The position numbers and the translations under genes were made by a program. Source: Sipunculus nudus (lineage: Eukaryota; Annelida; Sipuncula; Golfingiida; Sipunculidae). From it: 64,000 nucleotides of DNA. Of the stretch, positions 48,227 to 61,988 are shown piece after piece. Location: contig CM049313.1 of assembly GCA_026874595.1 (NCBI GenBank), positions 17,975,508-18,039,507 of the forward strand. Direction: 5' to 3'. The notes under the pieces were generated by a model, which saw only the letters and a list, made by a program, of their open reading frames with translations, was not told the origin of the DNA and did not search any database. The stretch's first letter is position 1; every line of letters starts with the position of its first letter.

Positions 48227-48882
48227 TACCTATAAAAACTTTTAACTGTAATTGTTTACATCAATAGTACATTTAGTTATGACAACTTGACAATCAAGCA
48301 GATCGAGATACAAGCTGAAGATCAGTTAGGAGTGTTGTGAGTGACACTCAATAATTGCTGCAGTTATTAGTGGTGATAGATTATTAAATTGTCAAACAGC
48401 CGTAATTCAATCAGTGGATGCTACAGGTAGATGTCCTCTGGGATGACCTTAAACTGCTCATACGGCACAATTCAAACCAATCTTGCATTGTCAGAAAGGT
48501 CGTGGGTGAACGTCATGCTTAAAACTTTAATGACCAAATGTGAAATTTTACCACCGACAGCATCCCAGGTGCGCATGGGAAAAGAGTGTTTATCATCAAA
48601 CTAAACAAAACACACATCAGGCTTTTGGCAGTTCTCCGTGCTTCGTTTGACAGTCCGTGGTTTTATTTCTATGTTCCTTTACAAAGACTTTCATTGTTCC
48701 GATACTCCTCCGCGTGCAACAGATGGTAACACAAACACAGTGATCAAATCAAGTATATTCACCATCGCCTACCGAATTTAAAACATTAACCACGCAGGTC
48801 TGAAACCATCAACATTGTAACAATAGACGAGGATTCTACGCAGGTTTGTTACAGGTAAGGACGATAATGACTCATGAGGATG

Positions 48883-48956
48883 GAGGAACAGTCGAGTGGT
48901 AACACTGTCGGCTTTCACGTATGGCGACCCTGGTTTCATTCAGGGCGTGGCTATAA
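48883..48956 (+). mobile_element. tRNA-like SINE head, complete, S1 of U3
   Basis: A-box-like 'gtcgagtggtaacac' and B-box-like GGTTTCATTCA (48932-48942) with normal spacing. It retains the roughly 18 bases lost in the U2 copy. Confidence 0.35.
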
Positions 48957-50643
48957 GAGCGGTTTGTAGTGGCCGGACTAAGACCTGTTTATTCCCCTTG
49001 CTATTCGGTACCGAACGCTACCATCCGCGCCACGGCGAGTGCCTCGCCTCAGTTATCATAACTAGTATAATCCATATAAAGTAGATTAGGTTCATTCGAA
49101 AAAGAGTTTATATAAATGGTTAACTGTCTTAGCATACCGCTTTTTCTTGAAATATGAATTCACTGCGTCATATTTCTCTCTTATAAGGGTCTCGAAATTA
49201 ATCAAACAGTTGATGAATAACACATAATCAATGAATTGATATGCGGTCATTGATACATAAAATACGTATAACCATGAATACAACTCACGGGACTTGTAAA
49301 ACTTGTTGAAAATGAGTTTGTTTTCCCTCATTTCGGTTGTTTTTCAAAAGTACACAAAACATATATTTTGACTTTTTTCTTCCTAACCATTCCATTAATG
49401 TAATGAAAATGCCATCTCGATAACATGAAATGTTTATTCCTTTACAATATTTATGAGAAAAGCTAACCCTTTTTTATTTGAACCATACATTACAGTAACA
49501 AAAAAAAATCCAGATCTTTACGTACAAAAAAAAAGGTATGTTCTGAAGATTTCAGCTGTTCTTCAAACAAATAACTTTTTTTGCTAAAAGTGTGTCCATG
49601 TGACAATTAATTCTCATGAAACGGTGATAAAAAACATCATGAATGGGAAACAGCTAGTTTCTGTAGATCAACAGCTTGATTTTTTTTGTTACAAGATTGC
49701 GTGTCGTATCTTCATACTATCAAGCCCCTTGAAGCCAAGCTTCAGACACGTTGATTCATTCAACCGCACTGGTGACTATATCATGAATATAGATAAAAGG
49801 TAATTCAATCATTCAGATGGATCTTTAGCGGCATTTACCGGGCGCGCGGTATGCAATATAGATTCACGTGGGGCATTTATCGGGCGGGTGGTAAAATACT
49901 GCTTTATACACCAACCCGGCTGATTTACTATTTACTTCTGTGGGTTATGTTGACATAATTTTGTCACGTTGAAGCCTGATCAGGTGCCATACTGCGCGCG
50001 GTATTCGGATCCAATTCTCCTCTGAGAATTCAATTTTACTGCGTGTACTGCAAACAAATAACTTTTTTTAAAGGTGTCCATGTGACATTTTACTCTCATG
50101 AATTGGCGATAAAGAAAGCAAAAAAAAAAAATAATAATAACGTGAAACAGCTAGTTTCTGTAGATCATCAGCTTGATTTTTTATTACAAGATAGCGTGTC
50201 ATATCTTCATACTATCAAGCCTATGGTAGCTACGCTTCAGACCAGTTGATTCATTCAACCACCCTAGTGAATATTTCATGGATATAGATAAAAGGTGTTC
50301 AAACCATTCAGACGACTGAGGTTCACGGATTTTTGAGGCTATCGTTAGCATTGTTTTAAGGGCATCCAGAATCTAACAATCAAAATCTTTTAAACCTCGT
50401 CCACTTCTGGTGGATATGTTCAGACGTTGCGCGAAAAATGTATTTAGTTTTATATTTTTTCGTTTGATTGGATCTGCAGTTGTGATTTCGGCCGGAACAC
50501 TAGCAGGCTTGTTCATCATTCATGAAATAGACACCTAAGCAGCTCCCTTTATCAAGGTCTTAGGAAGCGTTGCCGACAGAGTCTTGATAGTGTCGGGTCT
50601 GGCATCACCTTTGTTAGCCCCAGATAATCCAGAATACAAACAG

Positions 50644-50645
<2 letters not shown>

Positions 50646-50701
<56 letters not shown>
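50646..50701. repeat. (TA)n microsatellite
   Basis: Orthologue of the 20-bp tract at 25157, expanded to about 56 bases. This is the uninserted version of the LINE target tract. Confidence 0.95.
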
Positions 50702-50704
<3 letters not shown>

Positions 50705-51267
50705 AATTATATTGGTCAGTGGTTACAATCACCGCTATTGTAATTTATCCGGTCAAGTCTTTACAGTATTTTTTCATCTCTTTCCAGGATTCAAAAGTTG
50801 ACCTAAGGACTATGATGATAACAATTCTTAATAATCTAACTGATCAAATGTGAGGTGAGTTAATTACTAAATCGCATATTTGGAAATAATTTCACTGGTC
50901 ACTGGCCAACTTTAGGAAAAGAAAGGGTCCAATCAAGGGGGTTAATGACAAAACTAAATAAAAGGTCCCAAGGTCCGGATATAATGGGGGGCAGGGGCCC
51001 AGGCCGCAGACAAATAGGCCTGAAACCCTTAAAATCAACTTCGGCGGCTGAAAATGGGCTGTTAGCTAACATAGATCTATGGTCAACTTTGGCCTATCAG
51101 CCTGAGGCCTGGGCTACTGGCCTGAGGGTTACTGGCCTGAGGCCTAGGCCACTACTTGTTCCCTTTGATTCATATAGTGTTTTTGCAAATTCCACTTAAG
51201 TACCCTGGTAATACTTAACAATTGCTCAAAAGAAGCCCCGGTTTTAAGGGGAATCCTAAGGGCCTCT

Positions 51268-51695
51268 TCCACCTGATGGTATAACTTGTTAAGTCCAAAT
51301 CAAAATCTGGACCGCTAATAAATACCTTCTTCCTGTGCCGTAATGGCCCCATGACTCTTTTAGCAACAAACAATTTCTGTAACCTAAAATGCCACTTAAC
51401 AACATTTTGCCAGATGCCTGTTTCGCCCCATAGAACTGCTCTTTTACCAAATTAATGTAAATGACTTCCCCGAAAGTAAAGTCGAATTGCTGGAGTTCTT
51501 TGGGGGAACTATTGAAAGCAAAACACACGCAGAATACCGCTGTTCTATCCCTTATAGAGGATCTAATGACTTCGACCACTTCAGCATCCGAATGGTGAGG
51601 GTTGTCAAATAGGCACCGCGCGTGGTACGTACTTCCGCTAGAGAAACGGAAGGTCTTTAACAGATGGATCCCAAGAAAAGCAAGGTAATCTTGGT
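51268..51695 (-). pseudogene. gag/PNMA-like fragment, S2 of U3
   Basis: Copy of 25744-26170. A one-base loss near 51410 (in the codons after AKQASGK) shifts the frame, so this copy is broken where the U2 copy is open. Confidence 0.45.
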
Positions 51696-53277
51696 TTTAA
51701 CGTTACCATGCAGTGAAGACTAGATGGTACGGGGGGGGGGGGGGTGCACACGTGTGAGTTCTGCCTTGTCTTTGGACTAATTTTCTCCTTGAGTTTGAGG
51801 TGACCCAGAAATACTGTGCAGGCAAACCACAAAACCACGACACCTCCATACTCCACAAATTTTGCAGGCTGCGCCAATATGACCTATGTGGTTCCGGCGG
51901 AGCATATGGACCTGACCGGCAAACAATAAATACGACGAATAGACGGACACAGGTTATTTGGTTCTTGTAAAAGTTGAGGCTACCTAACGTTGTGCCGTAT
52001 GGAGCTGAACTCGAGCTCAATGAATGACAATTTCCAAGGAACAAAAATTTTGATATATAGCTATAAATACGTTAACAATTCGAGGTTTTCTCTGATACAG
52101 AGAGATCGCGAGTTGCGGATACTAGTTTAATATAGAGAAAGGGTGACGCCTTTTAGGTAGACTATAATTAGTTTATTAACACACGAGCTTTCGAAGCGCA
52201 CAGGCGTCTTCAGGTGGTAATGTTTACGTTAGAAAAAAGGCGAGTATCCATAGCCAATGTTGTTACATTTGATTCAATTGATAGCTAACCGGACCGATAT
52301 TTCACGTGTATATGCCGACATGCTCACGAATAGAATTCCAGAGCACAGAATCCTGTGAACGTGGGTTACTGGACAGGGGAGCTGTCAATCAAAATAAATG
52401 TAACAACAGGCTCAAAAAGATTGGCCCGATACCCCGCTGGCTGTATGCGGCAAGCTTTTGGGTGGGGGGGGGGGGGTTGGGTCTGTTTGAGCCTGTGGTC
52501 TATGTACGCAGGTTTTTTTTTTTTTCCGGCGAGCTGTCACTCAAACGAAATGTAAAAGCATTGGCGCTGCGCACTTCTCACTGGGCTGGTAATTTTTTTT
52601 TAGAAACGTTTGCATGACTACGATAAAATATTTCATAAGGGGTCAATTGAGTGGGAACAAAGTGGGAGCAAAATTCGAAATATAATTTAAAAAGAGCAGG
52701 GACACGAGGACCTATCACTTGTTTAGAAATGGTAAGTTAGTTGTAGGTAATTACGGGTATCTGGGGGGGAAAACGTTATTCTGGGTGTTTAAAAGGTCAA
52801 TCATGGCTGCAAAAGGTGGGCGGGATTTAGGTGACGAGCTTTCCTGAGAACCTCATTTCCCAGAACGGCAACAGATCTAATATCTGCGATATCAGAACGA
52901 GTTTGCACTAATCTCCTACGCATATACGTCGAGTACAGCAGAGTTCGCTACGACTGACACCGAGTTGTGTCCGGGCTGCAAGAGCTGAGAACGAATTATA
53001 TGAATTCAGCATAACACCAGGACAAGACAATCGCGGACGAAAAGAATTCCCAGACATTCGCATGCTGCCAGGCTAGACATGTTCTCTTCTGATTAGATTG
53101 ACACTTGTCTTATCATTGCTGCATTTTGAAACCGTTGGGTTCTACAACAGGCTGCTGGACAAGGTCATACTTATCTTATCTCCTCTACAAACAGATTCAC
53201 TAGCCATTTGCCAGTGGGCAATAGCAAACAACGCGCTTCAGGAATTAGTAATTGTTTACTATGGGTCAATCCAAGAA

Positions 53278-53895
53278 ACCCCTCCTCCCCCGTTTAAAAT
53301 ACTCGGGTGTCAGTTTGAAATTTTAACGAGTATTTACGAGTAAGTTGAGCAATATAAAGGTGTTCAAGGAGTTTCATCGTCGTTGTGGTTTTCCCGCAGT
53401 TTTCTCGGCGCGCAACTCGGCACCGAACTAAAAGCGTAAATTGAACATAACTTGGCCGCAAATAACACAAAATAGTTGAATATGCAGAGTCCCTTTATAT
53501 CAATGAAATATACGGTTTGCATAGTTAAAATCCGCTTTTCACGCCTATTTCCATCTTTCCATCTGCTGAGCATCTGCATGCCTGCTAAGAGAAATACAAA
53601 ATATGTCCTTTATTTAACAAAGGATATTTTTAACATAATATATTGTTGGATTTAAGGTGGGTGGATTTTCAAAGTCTTGTTTATCCCGCATATGCAGATA
53701 GTCATTGAGTTTTACATCTCAATTAGCATAGATGGAAAATTAAACTTATTGCAATTCGTGCGATACATGTACACACGGATAATTTCATCATATTGTTACT
53801 ACATATTTTATTAAATAATATTATTAATATTTAATAATAATAATAATAAGAAGAAGAAGAATACATTAATTCCTTATAATATATATTTACATAAA
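53278..53895. other. S2-private insertion, second copy
   Basis: Copy of 27746-28365. Confidence 0.55.
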
Positions 53896-54925
53896 GTTTC
53901 AGAGAATGGTTCCTCAGTTATTATGCCCTGCATAGTGCCTATATACAAATTTAAACCGTATTTGCTAACATCGATAGTACATTTAGTTATGATAACTAAA
54001 GCTAAACACTCTCGATTATGACTCACATGGTGACGTTAGGTAGTCTGGATTGTTGAGTGGTAACACGCTGTAAGGCCGCTGTGCATAGGTTTATGTACGT
54101 GTTTAATGCATACATTAGTTGGAATAAGCAAAATCGAGGGCAGATGTGTTCCGTTTGTTCCTCGATTTTGGATTTGAATTTGCACATTATTTTGCCTTGG
54201 CGCACGCTTGTGTTTATCTTATCAAATTATTTAAAATTAATGCTATAGTCCAATTTAATGTATAAGACTGGTACATGACCTCTGACACTTATAATCAAAT
54301 TGACAATCAAGCAGATCGGTAAGCAAGTGGAAGGTAAGATATGAGTGTTGTGAGTGAAAACAGAATTATTGCAGTTATGAGGGACGATATATTATTAAAT
54401 TAGCAAACATTAGCCATAATTCAATCAGTGGTAGAATAGGTAGATATCCTGTGGGTTGACCTTAAACTGCACGTGCGGCACGATTCAAAACAATTCTGAA
54501 TTGTAAGGAAGGTCGTAGGTGAATGTAATGATTAATACCTTAATAACCCAATGTGAAATTTTTACAACCCACAGTATCCCAGGTGCGCTTGGCCAATGAG
54601 TGTTTATCATCCAGCTAAACAAAACACACACCACGCTTTTGGCAGTTCCCCATGCTTCGATCTACAGTGCGTTGGTTTTGTTTCTATGTCCCTTCACAAA
54701 TACTTTCATTGTGCCGGTACTCCTCCGCGTGCTACAGATGGACACAAACAAAGCGAACATTTCAAGTATATTTACCATCGCCTACTGAATTTAAAACCAT
54801 TACCACACAGGTCTCAAACCATCAACATCGTAACCATACTCGAAGATTCTACGCAGGTTTGTTACAGGTAAGGACGATAATGACTCTACTGATTCTATCA
54901 AATACCAATGCTCATAAGGATGGAC

Positions 54926-55001
54926 CTGGACATTCGAGTGGTAACACTTTCGGCTCCGTCCGCTGGCTACCCTGGTTTGATTCATGGCGTGGATATGAGA
55001 G
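54926..55001 (+). mobile_element. tRNA-like SINE head, S2 of U3
   Basis: B-box-like GGTTTGATTCA at 54974-54984; otherwise as at 29395-29470. Confidence 0.35.
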
Positions 55002-55490
55002 CGGTTTGTAGTGTTTGTGTTAGTGTAGTTTGTTTTGAGACCGATTTCCCCTCTGGCTGTCTGGTTTCCTCCAACTCTTTAAGTACACAATAACGGCGTA
55101 TGTGCTGAAGATTTCAGCTGTTCTGAGCACAAATAGCCTTTGTTTCGGAAAGAGTGTCCATGTGACATTTTACTCTCATTAACCTGAAAAAAACAACATT
55201 AATGTGAAACAGCAAGTTTATGTAGATCAACAGCTTGATTTGTCGTTACAAGACGTCGTATCTTCATACTATTGAAGATACACACTGATTCATTCAGCCG
55301 CACCGGCGACTGTTTCATGGATATAGATAAATGGTTAACTATTTAATCATTCAGATGACTTAGATACACAGGTTCTACGCGGCTACCTTTAGCATTAAGG
55401 GCATCGAGAATCTTACAGTCAAAGAAAGTTATTTAAACCTCTTCCGTTTCTGGTGCATGTGTTCAGACGGTGCGCGAAAAGTGTATTAAT

Positions 55491-56359
55491 TAGCAAACCT
55501 GTGAGCTTATCCGATTGCGCAGCGTCGTTTGTCCGCCGTCCATGGTTATGAGAAGCTGAACCCATGCTATCTAAGAAACCGTCAGAGCTAGCAGCTCCTT
55601 ATTGCATGTAAGAATCAGTCACATGTCAGACTTTATCGGATTAAGCTTATTCTTTTTATTTTGGTATCTGTATTAACTTAGATTTTATATAGGGAAAAAG
55701 CTTAAAAGCCTTTTAAAATCTTCTTCTCCGAAACTGTCCAGCCAATTTGTTCAATATTTCACAGAAATAATTCCAGAAACGATCTTTCTGAAGTTTGTTC
55801 GAATGGTTTCATTTCGGTGATTTTTAGCCAAGTTATAGGAAGCTGAACTTAGTCATTTGTAAAAAAACATACTAAAATCAAAATGGATCATCTATGGATA
55901 ATATTGACAAGAATGTTTCTCAAACGCTTTTTAAAAAATTAAGAATTATGATTTAAATAAGTCATCATACCAGTTAGATATTAACTGCCATGAGTATTCA
56001 GCTCTCTAAGCTATATAAAGATGGTTTTACATGGATTATAAATAATTTGTATCCATACTCTACTTAATTCAAGATTTTATCTTTATTGAGATTTATCTAT
56101 ATTTTAATTTTTCATTCAGTATGCAACTGTAATAATTTTTCATACCTCCATAATTTTCTTTTTATGAAAAGTCAGCTGAAAAGTATTTGTATTTGAAAAA
56201 TTTATTTCAATGTTATTTAAAGTAGGGACCATTTCTTTGTACAGATGGCAGCACTGGGTAGTGCCCGGATATCTATGTCACTGGCAAAGATTGTTTAAGC
56301 TCTATAAATAACTTTGGCACAGTGCCAAGACAACAATTTTTCTGTGGCTTCAATTCGTA
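55491..56359. other. AT-rich spacer, nothing recognised
   Basis: Copy of 29971-30830. Confidence 0.5.
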
Positions 56360-57062
56360 TATGTGCTTTTGGTAAAAATTGCTCATATCTCAGGAGTGGG
56401 TCAAGGTATTTGTCAGAAATTTGGCATGTTCATCCAAGTTTGGAAGTTGTCACGTAAATCAGACAGGTGGCGCAATCTACCTTCCGGTTTTCATAGAACA
56501 AATGCCCTTTTCTTAGGGTTCTCAGAAGTGATTTGCAGTATTGGCCTGAAATTGTGTATATCAATAGATCTGAGACTCTTCCATCTTGTACTTAAAACTG
56601 GTGGCGCCATCTTCAATCACTCTTCCTTGGCGTCGATCCAAATATGTGCTTTTGCTGGAAGTTGCTCATATCTCAGCAGTGGTTCAAGGTATTGGGCTAA
56701 AATTTGGCATGTCCATCCATTTTGGAAATATTCCTCATAAACCAGATCGGTTGCGCCACCTGCCTTCCTGTTTCTGTAGAATAAATAATTGCTCTTTCCA
56801 AAGGATCAGTGTTCCGTATTGGCATGAAATTGTACATGTCCAATGATCTTTGACTCCTCCATCTTGTACCCAGTGGTGCCATCTGTAATTGTTTTCCTGT
56901 GGTGTCCATCTGTACATTTGCTTTGGGTGAAAACTCTCAGGAGTGGTTCAAAATATTGGGCTGAAATTTGCCATGTTAATCCATCTTGGAAAGTTTTCTC
57001 AGATTGCTGCAGGCGGTTTCTTTAAATAAATTATTGCTCTTTCCGCAGAGTCTCAGAGTGCA
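56360..57062. repeat. 270-bp tandem repeat array, one monomer fewer
   Basis: Matches 30831-31790, but the stretch equivalent to about 30985-31255 is absent, a loss or gain of one 270-bp monomer between units. Confidence 0.85.
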
Positions 57063-58040
57063 CTATATTCAGGAATGGTGCGATATAAGAATTAATCCAT
57101 CCCTCACTACACCTATACCACTCTGTCTGACTTCAGCGGATACACATTGTCACTTGTCGATTACTCGTTTTCTTGTTGTTTCATGCATCTGTGCACAAAG
57201 TCTAACAGTAGGTTGACGAATCTGCCTGAAATTGTTCCTGTCTTTACATTTTTTATGGCTTACTCATACGCAAGACTGATGGTGCCACTTACAATCATTT
57301 TTTATGTTGTACGCACCCATAAGATAATTCAGCAGTGACTTTACTGTGATTGCTGCACGAACTCAGGTTGCAAATGTTCAGTGCTTGAATTGAACATATA
57401 CATGTCACATATGTACTTGAAATGTAATAATTGAAATAATTGAAAGCATTACACCTGGTGTATATCCTATTGCACAGTTTTGCATTAGGCCTGTAGGCCT
57501 TGTTTGATATTTTGATCTGTCTATGATGCTTTGAAGGCGTTCTCGTTCACTAGACAGGTGTCTTCACCTGCAATGACTTTTGCACAGTGTATGTCCCTGC
57601 TTATTTCTCCGGAGGAATTGGATATATCAGCCTGAAATTAGGTATAATTATACATCTCGGACAGCTTTGTCATATACAAAACTGGTGGCGCCTCCTACAA
57701 AGATTTTTGCACAGTGTATGTCCCTGCTTCCTTTTTAGGAGGGGTTTGATATATCAGCATTAAATTGGGCATATATTTTCATCTCTGATAGCTTTGTCGT
57801 ATACAAGGCTGGTGGTGCCAGTTAAAATATTTTTTGTGGTGTGTGCACCCATGCCAGAATTTCGGCAGTGCTGTTTGTGTAACTTGTTCTTGTTCAGTAC
57901 TTGCATTGTTCATACACATGTTACACATAAACTTGAAAAGTAATGGTCCAGCTTTGAAGCATTATACCTGGTGTATATCCTATTGCACAGGTTCGCATTA
58001 GGCCTGTTGGCCTTGTTTCTATATTTTGTTCGCTGGATTA
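57063..58040. repeat. 128-bp repeats and larger diverged pair, second copy
   Basis: Copy of 31791-32770, with a small deletion near 57895. Confidence 0.7.
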
Positions 58041-58185
58041 AATCCCTTGTAGGCTTATTTATCATTCATGAAATAGACTCCAAAGCAGTTCCCAGGATCT
58101 AAGGAATCGTTGCAGACAGATAGTATGCAGATGGCGTGTCGGGTCTGAACATCACCTTTTTAGCCCCAGATTGGAATATTAACAG

Positions 58186-58186
<1 letters not shown>

Positions 58187-58246
<60 letters not shown>
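58187..58246. repeat. (TA)n tract on the 5' side of the LINE, U3
   Basis: Orthologue of 32926-33004, shorter. Confidence 0.95.
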
Positions 58247-60476
58247 AATGAGATTTTGATGAATTGGCAGCTGCATATTCTACACTTTTTGACATATTTA
58301 ACAAACATGCCCTATTGCTCACGAAAACTGTACGTTTTTAGAAAGAAAGGAGTGGTATACATCAGAGCTGAAACAATGAAAGAAGGCAAAACGTATTGCT
58401 GAGAATACATGGAAAAGGAACCAATCCGCTGATAATGCTGTTCTTATTAAAGCTAAAAGTAATATCTACATAAATAAGTGTGAAAGAGCAAAGGCACATA
58501 ACTATGCGGATTAGGTGAGAAAACTTTGACGGAAATTTTAATAAAATATTTTGTCTTTTGGATCGCTTGTCGAATTCCTACAAGGATAATGCACTGCTGA
58601 TAAGTGGCCCTTAAAAAATAGTTGAAGACTTTGGACATTTTTTTCAAGACAAAATTATTAAGATTAGATATTCAGTCGATGGCATTATATCTACCAAAAA
58701 TATTGGTGAATTTGAACATAAATATAAAAAAATGTGAGTAGTGAGATTTTGGATAGTTTTGTAAGAATGATGATGTAAGAAAATTTGTTTCTATTTCGAA
58801 TTCTAAGTACTGTGATCTGGATCCTCTGCGAACAATTTTATTGAAGCAGTGTTTAGATGTTAGGTTACCTGTTGTATCCCGTATCATTAACAAGTTGCTT
58901 AAACAGGGTCATTTTTTCCAGAATGTTGGAATGCTCTTATGTTAGGCCGTTATTAAAAAGGTCGGGTTTGATCGCGAATTCAAGAACAGTGAGCAATCTC
59001 TTATATATTTCAAAATAAGTAGAAACTGGCGCCATAGACCAATATGTGCTTTACCTTCAAAGGAATGGTCAGATGCCGGAGAAAAATGCAGCCTACAGGA
59101 GAGACTACACTACGAAAGAATATTATTACGTGTGCACTCCGACATTTTTGAATAGTATGGATGCTAAACAGATTACACTTTTAGTACTTCTAGACCCTTG
59201 TGCTGCTTTTGATATAATAAATAAAGATATTTTATCTGATATTTTTCAACATAAATTCAAAATTGGTGGGACAGATGCTGACTGGTTTTGGGAATATCTT
59301 ACTGACCGTAACCAGCGAGTACTCACTGATGGCATTTTATCAAGCAAATTTAAGATGTGTTTTGGTGTTCCCCAAGGAAGTGTAGCAGGATCAGTATTGT
59401 TTTTGTCATACTTATGTTCCTTATATGAACTTATTCAAACATAACTTTCAGATATTGGTAGTTTTGCAGATGACAATCAGTTATATTTATCATTTAAGCC
59501 TGAAGGTCATGATGAGATCAAAACATTCGGGGAAATTATATCTTGTGTTACTGCAGTAAGGGAGTGGATGCTACAACATAACTTAAAAATAAATGACAAT
59601 AATTATACTCTTTGGCAGTAGGCAACAACTTAATAAACTTGCTTTGAATTAAATAAATGTGGGTAGTATCTCGTATGAAAGCGGTAGACAAAGTTAGTGA
59701 TTTGGGTATGGTCTTTGGATTAACGATGGGCATGAGAGACATATTAAATGCTGTATTTAGAAGGGAGTTTTATCAACTATATAGATTGAGGCAGATTAGG
59801 AAATACATAGACAATAACACTTTGTGTACTTTGGTTCATGATTTTGTGACCTCACACTTGGATTTTGGCAACAAATAAGCAAATTGCAGCGATTACTAAA
59901 TGCAGCGGCTCGTCTGATTTTGGCTAAAAGGAAATATGAAAGTGCAAAGGAGTGTCTAAAGACTCTACACTGGCTTCCGATACGTACGCGAATAGATTTA
60001 AGAATTGCTCTTTTAGTGTATAAGAACACATCAGAAATGTTACCTTCAAACCCAAGTGAACTGATAAAGGAGAGGACCAGTAAAATAACCCTTCGGTCAA
60101 ATTTTTGGATCCGGCTTTTCACTTTATAAGCAAACACCGAAACTTATGGTAAGCATGCTTTTATGTATGCAGCACAAACTGTTTGGAATGGACTGCCCGA
60201 AGACAATCAGGCTCTTTTGCCATTAAAAATTGGTTAAAAACCTATTGTTTTAGGCAAGTGTTTAGCTAATTTTATATGCATATTTTCTATTTGTCATTCT
60301 CTTTATATACCCTGTGTGAATGTTTTAAAATGTTCTGTATCTTGCATGTAATGAGATAATTAATCATTGTTTTAATGTTTTTTATGTACTTTTATGTATG
60401 TATTCTTGATTTGTTAACCGCTGTCGGGTATTGCATTTTATGTATGGTCGGTCTTAATAATCTAATAAACTAACTG

Positions 60477-60480
<4 letters not shown>
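58247..60480 (+). pseudogene. 5'-truncated non-LTR retrotransposon remnant (CR1/Jockey/L2 type), U3
   Basis: Same truncation point, motifs and 3' end as 33005-35239. Here the codon after the SYLCS block is still Leu where U2 has TGA. In turn a TAA (near 59020) interrupts the frame upstream of YVLYLQRN where U2 is open. Motifs A, B and FADD are kept. Dead copy. Confidence 0.92.
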
Positions 60481-60526
<46 letters not shown>

Positions 60527-60535
60527 TATATATAA
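60481..60535. repeat. (TA)n tract on the 3' side of the LINE, U3
   Basis: Orthologue of 35240-35318. Confidence 0.95.
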
Positions 60536-61850
60536 TGGTCAACGTTTACAATCACTGTTATTAGAAAATAATACGGTCAAGTTTTTACAGTATCTATTCC
60601 TCTCTTCCTGGCGTCAAAAGTTGACCAAAGGAATATGATGATAATTCTCAATTATCCAACACATCAAATGTGAGGTGTGTTAATTAATAATTCCACGCAT
60701 ATTTGAAATTAATTTCCAACATTAATATGTAAATTGTACTTTTATACGTCAACACATAGAGTATAATAACATGTAGGAGTTATACTTATAAACAAAAGTA
60801 AGTCCACTTTCGTCCTCAATGTGCTCTGAAACCGCAACGAACACTGTGTTATATCTCCTTTTTAACTTTATTTATCTCGCAGTGAATAAAATGAGAATAA
60901 ATAATGATTAATGTACATATCATTTTGGGTGATATTTGCTTCTTTAAAGAGGTTACCACCGAAAACAGCCAAACTGTTATCTTCAAAGACCGGAATGCAC
61001 CTGTGCTCGCTTATTGATGAACTACAAAACATATGCTTGGGTGTGACACAATTGCATTATTAAGGTCGATTGTGCATTATAAGGGTATGTTGTACTCACG
61101 GATATAGATATGTTTGGCCTGTCAATTCACCTGTCACTTTCCCACTTGAATTGTCAGTAAATTTGAATAAAAAAAAAACTCTATTTAGGAAAAGGAGAAG
61201 TTCAATCAAGGGGGATTAATTACAAATCCTAATAATAGGCCCAAAGGTCAGGAAAAAGGGGAAGGGGGTCCATATAGGTAAAACAAATAGGTCTGAAACC
61301 CTTTAAGATTAGTTGCCTAGACCTCCCTTAGAGTCCGCTTTTGCTGCTAACAAGGTATTTATATTCCCGTTTCTTTCCTTATAAACGGTCGCCTTGCCTA
61401 AAAATTACATTTAATTCATGTCATATCTTCCTTAATTAAACTATAATTCTAACAATAATAATATATGTATCCAATCAAAGATCTTCGAAAACCTAAATGC
61501 CCTGCCTCTCATTCCGCTATGCAAATGTAAACAAACATCACAGACCAGGTCTTCAAGGTAAACATACCGATGATAAATTACATGCCAACAGCAAGGCGCC
61601 ACAAAATAAGTGTAAAATTATTTGTACATATCTTCATGAGACAGTATTGCATTCAACATCCATATTTTATTTAAGTTTTAGAGTGAAAATACTCCATCAT
61701 TATCATCTTATTTAATACAATCCCAAATCTCGATAAAAAGCTACACACACAGTGATAAAAATAAATTTTTCTTCTATTATTTTTTTTCTTTGGTGGGCAC
61801 ATATACGCGTGTCATATATTATTTGAACGATATTCTCAAATGCATAACTG
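60536..61850. other. Right half of the LINE-split repeat and gene upstream flank
   Basis: Copy of 35319-36640. No further gene seen. Confidence 0.5.
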
Positions 61851-61886
61851 ATGCAGGAATTTCTTTCAGCGTACAGTATCGTCACA

Positions 61887-61988
61887 ATGATCTGGCTGTT
61901 GTTGTGTGTGGCCAGTCTGCTTATCGCGGAATATACTCAGGCTGAAGTAAACAAATCACCCGAGGATCCCGATCTACACCTTATTAAA
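61887..61988 (+). CDS. First coding exon of the secreted-peptide gene, second copy (gene continues beyond the window)
   Basis: Encodes residues 1-34 as in U2 with one replacement (Val4 to Leu) and two silent changes. The acceptor 'tttctttcag' is kept, and the donor reads ATTAAA/gtacgt, closer to consensus than U2's gtactt because +5 is G. The remaining two coding exons would lie about 2.3 and 2.9 kb downstream, outside the window. An intact signal peptide and donor suggest this is a second potentially working gene copy. Confidence 0.55.

Larger units (their letters stand above)
51180..55490. repeat. Segment S2, second copy
   Basis: Copy of 25650-29970. Confidence 0.85.
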
